64,000 nt of DNA from Halostella pelagica (GTDB taxonomy: Archaea; Halobacteriota; Halobacteria; Halobacteriales; Natronoarchaeaceae). Made by a program: the position numbers and the translations under genes. Below, piece by piece: positions 57,254-64,000 of this stretch. The stretch lies in contig CP040678.1 in the NCBI GenBank assembly GCA_005954745.1, positions 3,038,001-3,102,000 on the forward strand, given 5' to 3'. Positions within the stretch are counted from its first letter, which is position 1; each line of letters begins with the position of its first letter. Under the pieces are notes generated by a model that did not search any database, had not been told where the DNA came from, and saw only the letters and a list, made by a program, of their open reading frames with translations.

Positions 57254-60058
57254 TTAGTCCTGACGACGGACAGCCAGGAGGGCAGCAGCGATGAGCGCCA
57301 CGATGGCGACGCTGATGCCGAAGCCGGGCTGACCGTCACCGTCGGAGTCACCGTCCCCGTCGCCGTCCTCGGGGGTGGTCTCCTCGGTGGTGGTGTTAGT
57401 CGGTTCTTCGGTAGTGGTGTCAGTCGGTTCGTCGGTAGTGGTGTCAGTCGGAGTCTCCGTCTGCAGCGTCACGTCACCGGCGTCAACGACGATGTCACCG
57501 TTACTGTCGGTGTACGGAGCGTCGTTATCGCCTTCGGAGTCAACGAAGTCGTACTCCTGGTTGTCGTTGTCGTCCATGTGCGGCATCGCGATGAGGGTCT
57601 GATCCTCTTCGATGGCGCTGTCGAGTTCGACCTGCACATCCGTGTGCGTGCCGTTCTCGAGGTACTGGGACGTACCAACGACGCTGCCGATCGGGTCGTC
57701 CTCGACGGATGCGTCGTGGATAGTGACGAAGCCACCTTCGGGCAGGTAGACCTCGTCAACAGTCACGACGGAGCCGTCTTCACTGATGCCGCCAGAGTAG
57801 GACACCTGAGCGGTCGGAGCTTCGCCGACAACTCCGCTGACGGAGTCAGCGAGCGAGTTGCCGTTAGAGTCCTCGAGGTAGACCGTGAAGTTGGAGCCTT
57901 CCTCAGGCTCGCCGCCGAAGTCGAATTCGGCGCTGAAGCTACCGTCGTTCTGGACGGTTGCGGTCTCCTCAAGCAGGAACGGGTTGTCAGTGTCATCGCC
58001 TTCGGCGGTGATCCGCACTTCGGAGCCGGCGGCGATGGACGTCGTGCCGCTGATGGTCTGGCCGGACGAGGCCTCGACCTCAGGCGGGTGGATGGTCCCT
58101 TCGCGGCCGTCCATCTCGAAGGTGTCGCTGACCGTCTCAGCGTCGTCGGACGGGTTCAGCTTGGAGTTCTCCGCGACGGAGAAGGTAGCCTCGTAGCTAC
58201 CGTCGTCGGAGGAGATGTCAAGTGCCGAGCTGTCGACAACGAGGTAGTAGAGGTCCTCGTCGCCGTTCGTGTAGACGTCCGTGTTACTGTCGCTGAGTTC
58301 GGCCGTTTTCGGGTCACGGTTCGCTTTCGCTTCTTCCTGCTCGACCGTGATCGAAACGTTCTCGTCGTTAGTGAACTCGGAGTAGTCGTCCGTGCCACCA
58401 ACGAGACCCTCGATACCGGACGCGTCAACCTCGACCACTATCTGATCGCCTTCCGAGATAGTGCTGTCCTGAGAGACAGAGTCGGCGAGGTCTTCGACGT
58501 CATCGTAGCTCATGTCCTGCGGTGCGGTACCGACAGACAGGCTGTTAGTCGAGCGCGGGCGCAGGTTGAGCGTACCGGGGTCGTCGGAGTCAACGGTCGG
58601 GTCCTCACCAGCACGGACCGTCATCCGGTAGCCGTGGTCGGTGAGAAGCCGGCTGCTGCTGAACGTGGTTGCGGTGAGGTTGTCGCCTTCGAGAACCGTG
58701 ACGGAGTCGTCGCTGTTCGCTGCGGATGCGAGATCCGACCCGGTCGTGTTACCAGCTTCGTACGTGTTGAACTGGATGGTGACCTCACCGTCGTCGTTAC
58801 CGTCTTCGACAGTCAGGTTGGCCTGATAACCGTCGTCCTGGATGTTACCGACGGTGACAGCGGCCGTGTCGGTGTTCTCCAGTTCGACCGTGATGTCGGC
58901 AACGTCGCCGACCTGGTCGCTCGTGACGGAGCTTGCGAACTCGGCCTCGCTGTCGCCGGCGTCCGAGACGTTGATGTCTACGGAGTCCTCGGCGTCAGTG
59001 TCGGTGACAGAGAAGTCGAGCGTGTAGTTGTCTGCGTCGATACCGGAGAAGTTACCGGTGGCCGTGCTACCACCGCGGACGGAGAACGCAACGCCGTCCT
59101 CGGTGTTGCTGACATCGTCCTCGTCAGCGAAGATGTTCTGAAGTTCGTCGGCGTCGAGGTCGTCTGCGGTGACCTCAACGTCGAAGCTACCGCGTTTGGA
59201 GTCAACCTCGAACTCCTCCTCGGAGTTACCGGAGTTCCGAACCTCGCCATCGTCAGCGGTGATGGTGAGGTCCTGTTCGACGACAGTGAAGTTGAACGAG
59301 CCGCTAGACTTACTGAGCGTGTACTCGCCTTCACTGAGACCGGACGTGTCGATCAGGTGCGCGCCGTCGGCGTTCGCCGTGCGCTCCCGCTCGAGAATTC
59401 CGGTTTCGGAGTTGATGATCTGGTAGTCCTCGTTGGACTCGAAGCCGTCCTCGTAGAGGACCTGGCCTTCCCAGTACGTACCACCGGCGTTGAGGTTCGC
59501 GTCAGACTCGGACTGGTTCGTACCTTCCTGGCCGTCGTTGCCGTCGTTACCGTCTTCGCCATCGTTACCGTCGCCGTCGTCGGCGGCGGTTTCGAGGGTG
59601 GTCGAGCCGGTGTTAACTTCGTCGTCACCACTGGAAGCGGTACCAGTGATTTCGTACGTCATGTCTTCGGAGTCAGCGGTGGTGACCGTGTACGTCAGCT
59701 CGACCGTTGCGTCTGCGGGCACGGACGAGATCGTAACCACGGCACCGGTGCTGTCAGCCTCCGCGATGATGGTATCTGCATCCTCACCGTCGACAGTGAC
59801 GCTGTCGATGCTTGCGGACTGGACCTCGGGACTGAACTCTTCCGAGATCGTGAGTGACCCGCCGTCACTGTCCATATTGACTGTTGTCGTAACCGTTGCC
59901 TCTCCACCAGGACTCACTTCCGAGTCACTGATGTTGCGATCCGCATCGGCGATCCCTGCAGCTGCGGTGCCTGCGAATGCGGCAGACATCGCAACTACTG
60001 AGACCACCATTAACGCAGCCATCAGCAGGCTACGCATCTTATCGTTATTGCTTGACAT
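57254..60058 (-). CDS. Surface glycoprotein-like protein with DUF7282 domain and PGF-CTERM
   Basis: 934 residues. A Sec signal (MRSLLMAALMVVSVVAMSAAF after a short start) and acidic, Thr/Asn-rich beta domains follow, in BGTF-type surface protein style. One DUF7282 domain near 735-855 (VDEVYLPEGGFVTIHDASVEDD...) matches the five-repeat protein at 3231-5303. A TTTDEPTDTTTEEPT repeat linker (O-glycosylation candidate) and DGQPGFGISVAIVALIAAALLAVRRQD end it with a PGF-CTERM signal. Many N-x-S/T sequons. It is probably a lipid-anchored envelope glycoprotein, possibly part of the S-layer. The gap to the neighbour is 32 bases. Confidence 0.88.
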   Translation of the reverse strand: MSSNNDKMRSLLMAALMVVSVVAMSAAFAGTAAAGIADADRNISDSEVSPGGEATVTTTVNMDSDGGSLTISEEFSPEVQSASIDSVTVDGEDADTIIAEADSTGAVVTISSVPADATVELTYTVTTADSEDMTYEITGTASSGDDEVNTGSTTLETAADDGDGNDGEDGNDGNDGQEGTNQSESDANLNAGGTYWEGQVLYEDGFESNEDYQIINSETGILERERTANADGAHLIDTSGLSEGEYTLSKSSGSFNFTVVEQDLTITADDGEVRNSGNSEEEFEVDSKRGSFDVEVTADDLDADELQNIFADEDDVSNTEDGVAFSVRGGSTATGNFSGIDADNYTLDFSVTDTDAEDSVDINVSDAGDSEAEFASSVTSDQVGDVADITVELENTDTAAVTVGNIQDDGYQANLTVEDGNDDGEVTIQFNTYEAGNTTGSDLASAANSDDSVTVLEGDNLTATTFSSSRLLTDHGYRMTVRAGEDPTVDSDDPGTLNLRPRSTNSLSVGTAPQDMSYDDVEDLADSVSQDSTISEGDQIVVEVDASGIEGLVGGTDDYSEFTNDENVSITVEQEEAKANRDPKTAELSDSNTDVYTNGDEDLYYLVVDSSALDISSDDGSYEATFSVAENSKLNPSDDAETVSDTFEMDGREGTIHPPEVEASSGQTISGTTSIAAGSEVRITAEGDDTDNPFLLEETATVQNDGSFSAEFDFGGEPEEGSNFTVYLEDSNGNSLADSVSGVVGEAPTAQVSYSGGISEDGSVVTVDEVYLPEGGFVTIHDASVEDDPIGSVVGTSQYLENGTHTDVQVELDSAIEEDQTLIAMPHMDDNDNQEYDFVDSEGDNDAPYTDSNGDIVVDAGDVTLQTETPTDTTTDEPTDTTTEEPTNTTTEETTPEDGDGDGDSDGDGQPGFGISVAIVALIAAALLAVRRQD

Positions 60059-60090
60059 TTTGTGTTGGGTTTGTCGGTTGGATCAGTTGT

Positions 60091-62832
60091 TTAACTGGAA
60101 TACGCGCCAGCAACTTGACTGAGTTCCATCAGCGAGATCTGGCCGCTGGAGTATGCGTTGGCCGCTGCAGAGAGCTCCATCAGGTCGATCTCGCCGTTGT
60201 TGTTTGCGTCGTACTCGGCTACAATGCTGCTGTTGCTGTTATCGTCGTCGGACGATTCAACAGTCAGCGTACCGGTCTGGTCGTCGTCTTCGGTGTACAC
60301 GCCGTGCGTGTGGTCACCAGCGGCCAGACCGCTCGTGTCGACATCGTCGAAGGTGACGGTAACGTTCTCATCGCCAACGAGCTGGACGTCCTGGCTCGCA
60401 AGCGTGTTACCGTCCACGCGCAGTTCGACGGTCTGCGTACCCTGCTCGTCGCCAATGTTGGTGACCGTCGCGGAGACGTCGATCTGGTCTCCCTGCGTGA
60501 CGGTCTTGTTGGACGGCGAGAGGTCGCTGACATCGAAGGTTGCTGCGTCCGGCGTAACGCCGACGATCACGATGTCGGCGTTAGTCGTACCGGCGCTGCC
60601 CTTGTAGATCTCGTTGAAACCGGTCTCGTTCTCGAAGGTACCGACTAGGCGGTAGGTCTCGCCGGTTCGGACCTCCGTGAAGGAGTACGAACCCTGCGGA
60701 CCCGTGTAGTCCGTATCGAGGAGCGTTTCGCTACCGTTGTTCTCGACACGGAGCAGGTCGACCTTCGCACCGGGGAGGTTGTCCGCCGGGTTCTTGTCGT
60801 TGACCACGTCGCCAGTGATCTCACCGACGCCGTAGACTTCGATCTGGACGGTGTCGTTGAACACCATGTCCTCGCCGTTGGTCACTTCAGCCGTCAGGTT
60901 AGTCACACCGGTACTGCGGGTGGACTGGAAGACGGTCGTCTCGTTGCTCTCCGTAACGGTGAGCGGGTCGTCGACGACGTTTCCGATGACGGAGTTGTTC
61001 GTGCTGAAGTTGACGTCTTCGCTGTCAACGAGATCGGAGTTCTCGATCGGGGTGAACTCGCTGTCCGGTTCGTTCTGGGCCTTCACGTCGAGTCCCACAC
61101 GAACGTCGCGCTCGGAGCTGATCCCCATCGCGATCGAGTCAGAGTAGTTGCCGTCTTCGCCCTCTGCGGACAGGTTCAGACGGTAATCGAGCGTAACGTC
61201 GACCGGAGCCACGACGATGTCGTGGTTCTCGGTCTCAGACTTGGGTCCAGCGGTCTGTTCGAACTCGCTCGCCGCGACGAACTGGCCGACGCTCGTGTCG
61301 GTCAGGTTCTCGCGGTTGTAGTTGGTCGCAGTGACGTAGACCGTCACGTTAGTGTCGTTGCCTGCGAGACCGGGGATGGCGTAGCGGCCATCGTCGTTCG
61401 TCTCGTCGACGAGGAACGCGTTCCCGTCGTCGTTAACGAACGTGTTCTCGGTGAACGCAACCGACTGGTTGCCGGAGCCCTCGTAGACGGCCCAGACAGT
61501 AGCGTCGGAGACACCCTCACCGTCGATATCGACGACTTCGCCGGTGATCTTCTCTTCACCTTCCAGCACGTACTGGACGGTAGCGTCGTTATCCTGCAGG
61601 TTGTTTTCCGCGTTCGACGCGTTGATGCCAACCTCAGTGAGCGGGTTGGCAAGCGTGTCGGCGCTCGCGTTGTCCGCCGTGACGTTGAACGTCACGTAGG
61701 ACTCGGAGTATCCGTCACCGTCGACGTCACCGCGCTCGGTGGTCGTGACAGTGGTGGAGGTGTTGATCGCGTCGTTGTCCCAGAAGTCACCGACGTTAGC
61801 GTCGGTCTTGTTGAACTCCAGGTCGACGTCGATCGAGAAATCAGAGGAGTCGATAGGCGTACCGGCGTTCTCGACGTTGGTGTTCTCGACCACGACGGCG
61901 TACGTCGCGGTGTTGTCGGACTCGTTGTTGCCGAGCAGCGTCGAGGATGTACCGGCGACCTCGCCGTTGTCGAAGCGCTGGACGTCGACGTTGTCAGGCT
62001 GGAGGTTGAATTCCAGCGTGACCGGGAAGTTGACCGTCTCCTGCGACCCGACGAACTGGGTCTGGGAGTACGTCGTGTACCCGAAGCGGTCGACGTTCAC
62101 GGTGTAGTTCTGTCCAGGTGCAACGCGGACACGGCTCGGGTCGAACTGACCGTTAGCGTCGGTGGTCAGCGTTTTGACCGTCGCGCCGTTGTCGTTGTTG
62201 ACGATTTCGACCTGAGCGTTCTCGATCGGCTCACCGTTGGAGTCCTCGACTTCACCGGAGATGAAGGAGGAGTCAGTGGTGACGCTCTGGACGTTGTCAG
62301 TGTCGATAGCGCCGGACGTGGTTCCGTCGTCAGCCTGAAGCTCGACTGATGCGTCGAGAACTTCGTTGCCGTCGACGGTGGCACTGGACGCGAGCTGAGC
62401 GTAGACTACGACACGGTCGACCGTGCCGTTAGTCTCGGAGTCAGCGTCCGTACCGTTGAAGTCGACCACGGTGCCGTGCGTGGCGTAAGACGACGAAGTC
62501 TCGGCGAGAACGTCGCTGCCGTTGTACGCAACGACACGGACGTCAGTGACGTCGTCGACATTGACGTTGGCGGAATTAGCACCACCATCAACGTTAACCG
62601 TGATGTTGTTCATCTCTCCAGGGTCGCTGAAGACTAAGTCAGCGACTTCCGTCTCTTCACCGGAGAGAGCACTTACGCTTTCAGTATTGTCAGTAACGGT
62701 CCCGCTATTACCGGGAGCGTTAGCCGCGGCAGCCGCTCCTGCGAACGCGATGGAGCCTCCGACCACGGAGAAAACCATCAGCGCCGCGAGGACGAGGCTG
62801 CGTACCTTGTCTTTCGAATTCGTTGTTGTCAT
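60091..62832 (-). CDS. Surface protein with dockerin-like tail and carboxypeptidase-regulatory-like domains
   Basis: 913 residues. Sec signal (VRSLVLAALMVFSVVGGSIAFAGAAAA), then SpaA/carboxypeptidase-regulatory-type domains (EVEDSNGEPIENAQVEIVN..., EVVDIDGEGVSDATVWAVY..., DVVNDKNPADNLPGAKVDLL...). A CARDB-like domain (about 765-850, ATVTNIGDEQGTQTVELRV) and a C-terminal dockerin-like motif (AEYDANNNGEIDLMELSAAANAYSSGQISLMELSQVAGAYSS) close it. It has no PGF tail, unlike its neighbour, so attachment probably relies on other interactions. Many N-x-S/T sequons. It is probably co-transcribed with 57254-60058, 32 bases on. Confidence 0.88.
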   Translation of the reverse strand: MTTTNSKDKVRSLVLAALMVFSVVGGSIAFAGAAAAANAPGNSGTVTDNTESVSALSGEETEVADLVFSDPGEMNNITVNVDGGANSANVNVDDVTDVRVVAYNGSDVLAETSSSYATHGTVVDFNGTDADSETNGTVDRVVVYAQLASSATVDGNEVLDASVELQADDGTTSGAIDTDNVQSVTTDSSFISGEVEDSNGEPIENAQVEIVNNDNGATVKTLTTDANGQFDPSRVRVAPGQNYTVNVDRFGYTTYSQTQFVGSQETVNFPVTLEFNLQPDNVDVQRFDNGEVAGTSSTLLGNNESDNTATYAVVVENTNVENAGTPIDSSDFSIDVDLEFNKTDANVGDFWDNDAINTSTTVTTTERGDVDGDGYSESYVTFNVTADNASADTLANPLTEVGINASNAENNLQDNDATVQYVLEGEEKITGEVVDIDGEGVSDATVWAVYEGSGNQSVAFTENTFVNDDGNAFLVDETNDDGRYAIPGLAGNDTNVTVYVTATNYNRENLTDTSVGQFVAASEFEQTAGPKSETENHDIVVAPVDVTLDYRLNLSAEGEDGNYSDSIAMGISSERDVRVGLDVKAQNEPDSEFTPIENSDLVDSEDVNFSTNNSVIGNVVDDPLTVTESNETTVFQSTRSTGVTNLTAEVTNGEDMVFNDTVQIEVYGVGEITGDVVNDKNPADNLPGAKVDLLRVENNGSETLLDTDYTGPQGSYSFTEVRTGETYRLVGTFENETGFNEIYKGSAGTTNADIVIVGVTPDAATFDVSDLSPSNKTVTQGDQIDVSATVTNIGDEQGTQTVELRVDGNTLASQDVQLVGDENVTVTFDDVDTSGLAAGDHTHGVYTEDDDQTGTLTVESSDDDNSNSSIVAEYDANNNGEIDLMELSAAANAYSSGQISLMELSQVAGAYSS

Positions 62833-63220
62833 GTTATTCTGTTTGTCTGTCGGTCGGCGCCAGCGACTTTCTCTCGGACTCGGCCAACGAACGCACGCCG
62901 AAGACCAAGGTACTCGTTGCTGTCACCATGGGTAGGGGTACGGTAGAAACCGTTGTGACCTCGTTATAAATGCTTTGTGGTGAATGACGCGTATGGTAAT
63001 TATTCACACCACTAGATACGGCCGGAGTCGTGCGGTTTCGGCGATATGGGGGATTCGGGGGGGACGGGGGTTTACCATATAAACAGCTTCGCCCTCGTTC
63101 GTCCAAGCGATTCGACCAGTCCGACAGTTGACGGCAACGCGTCGAAGTGACCGTTGTAACGTACCGGTTGTTGCCGACCTTGCGTCGGCGGACTACCGAA
63201 TCGAATTACGACAGTCCCAA
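62833..63220. promoter_or_regulatory. Upstream region of the surface protein pair
   Basis: 388 bases without genes. On the minus strand a strong TATA-like CATTTATAACG lies at about 62961-62971, giving a leader near 105 bases for the surface protein. Long leaders are unusual for haloarchaea but common for surface glycoprotein mRNAs. A G-rich run (63046-63070) follows on the other side. Confidence 0.4.
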
Positions 63221-63979
63221 TCAGTCGCTCGTGACGATTTCGAGTTCGTGGCCGTCCTGGTCCGTGGTAAAGGCGTAGCGCATGTCACACGATTCCGGGT
63301 CGCGGTACTCCGCCGCGCCGCGTTCCATGAGCGTGTCCCAGAACTCCTGTAGGTCCGCGGCTTCCACAGCGAGATGGCCCCAGGCATCGCCCATTTCGTA
63401 CGAGCGACCGTCGTAGTTGTACGTGAGTTCGACCGCCATCCCCTCGTCCGCGGCGTCCGCCGGCTTCATGAAGTAGTTGGCGAACGTATCCGACTCCCAG
63501 CGTCCGGTGTGTTCGTACTCGAGTTTTCGGGTGAACCAGCCGATGGCCTCGTCGGCGTCCTCGACGCGGATCATCGTGTGGTCGAGGCTCCACCTCGCGC
63601 CGTAGTCGCGCTCGACTATCTCGATCTCGTGGCCGTCCGGGTCCGTCACGAAGGCGTAGCTTCCGCCACAGGAGTCCGGGTCGCGGTACTCCTCGACGTC
63701 GCCGTCGACCAGTTCGTCGTAGGCGTCGTACACGTCCGCCACGCGAACGGCGATGTGGCCCCACGCGTCGCCCATCTCGTACGTGCGGCCGTCGTGGTTG
63801 TACGTGAGTTCCAGCAGTGCCCCCTCGTCGTGAACGTCCGTCGGGCCGAGAAAGACGTTGGTGAACGTGTCGGCCTCCCAGCGACTCTTCTCCTCGTAGT
63901 CGAGGTGGGTCTTGTACCAGGAAAGCGACTCGTCGAGGTCCTCGACGCGCATCATCACGTGGTCGAGCGGTGCACTCAT
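63221..63979 (-). CDS. Two-domain VOC (glyoxalase-fold) protein
   Basis: 252 residues made of two VOC domains of about 120 residues each: MSAPLDHVMMRVEDLDESLSWYKTHLDY... and SLDHTMIRVEDADEAIGWFTRKLEY.... Both end in AFVTDPDGHEIEIVE/AFTTDQDGHELEIV. Possible metal ligands are the His in DHV/DHT, Glu in LELTYN/VELTYN, His in AWGHI/AWGHL and the Glu in EIEIV/ELEIV. This is consistent with a glyoxalase I-like lyase or a metal-dependent dioxygenase-type cavity. The halves are clearly duplicated. The substrate is uncertain; lactoylglutathione lyase is a typical automatic label. Start ATG 63977-63979. Confidence 0.88.
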   Translation of the reverse strand: MSAPLDHVMMRVEDLDESLSWYKTHLDYEEKSRWEADTFTNVFLGPTDVHDEGALLELTYNHDGRTYEMGDAWGHIAVRVADVYDAYDELVDGDVEEYRDPDSCGGSYAFVTDPDGHEIEIVERDYGARWSLDHTMIRVEDADEAIGWFTRKLEYEHTGRWESDTFANYFMKPADAADEGMAVELTYNYDGRSYEMGDAWGHLAVEAADLQEFWDTLMERGAAEYRDPESCDMRYAFTTDQDGHELEIVTSD

Positions 63980-64000
63980 ACCCGTAGATCGGGTCGCTCC

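Noticed and set aside
57360-57460. Tandem repeats encoding the TTTDEPTDTTTEEPT linker
   Set aside because: This is a normal Thr-rich glycosylation linker of surface proteins, not a separate element.

Overview
The window comes from a halophilic archaeon (class Halobacteria). The evidence is consistent: high-GC genes encoding acidic proteins, archaeal TFB, Cdc48, RPA and Lhr proteins, a Bat-type HTH regulator, surface glycoproteins with PGF-CTERM-type tails, Tat lipoprotein signals, and TATA boxes about 25 bases before start codons (leaderless style). The genus cannot be fixed from the sequence alone.

Layout. 1-24.8 kb is mostly conserved chromosomal core: a truncated polysaccharide deacetylase, an RNA-ligase-like protein, TFB, a five-repeat DUF7282 surface protein, a wHTH/membrane pair, a ferritin-like lipoprotein, a glutaredoxin-thioredoxin reductase fusion, the riboflavin-pathway reductase ArfC, the rpa1-rpap1-rpe ssDNA-binding operon, PadR, Lhr, archaeal phosphatidylserine decarboxylase, Cdc48, and shikimate kinase overlapping chorismate mutase.

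24.85-33.8 kb is an accessory island directly behind the chorismate mutase gene. The last 33 bases of that gene (LNKVEQR-x-x-R-stop) recur, same orientation and same length, at 26341, 29678 and 33765. This divides the island into three segments. They carry a frameshifted deiodinase/redoxin gene, an APC permease-Usp gene preceded by an overlapping 53-residue membrane peptide, and a cluster of SnoaL-like proteins (one broken) with a regulator. Two segments share a related right end of about 450 bp. The pattern resembles serial integration at a protein-gene 3' end, but I see no integrase in the island.

33.9-49.6 kb holds an HTH/membrane operon, small membrane proteins and lipoproteins, a PAS/GAF/Bat regulator, beta-carbonic anhydrase, an enolase-superfamily enzyme, an ABC exporter and a 1792-residue subtilase.

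49.96-55.0 kb is a second integrated element. A partial copy of the tRNA-Thr(CGT) 3' end lies at 49961 and the intact tRNA at 54947-55020. Between them are a frameshifted tyrosine recombinase, a protein with two PD-(D/E)XK-like motifs, a coding frame with no recognisable start codon, and a membrane protein. Base composition here is visibly AT-richer than the flanks.

55.1-64 kb returns to core: a Trm5-like tRNA methyltransferase with an in-frame insert, diphthine synthase, two large surface glycoproteins (one PGF-CTERM, one with a dockerin-like tail), and a two-domain VOC protein. Three hairpin-like palindromic elements (5533, 29728, 40605) are also scattered in the window; the first two are related.
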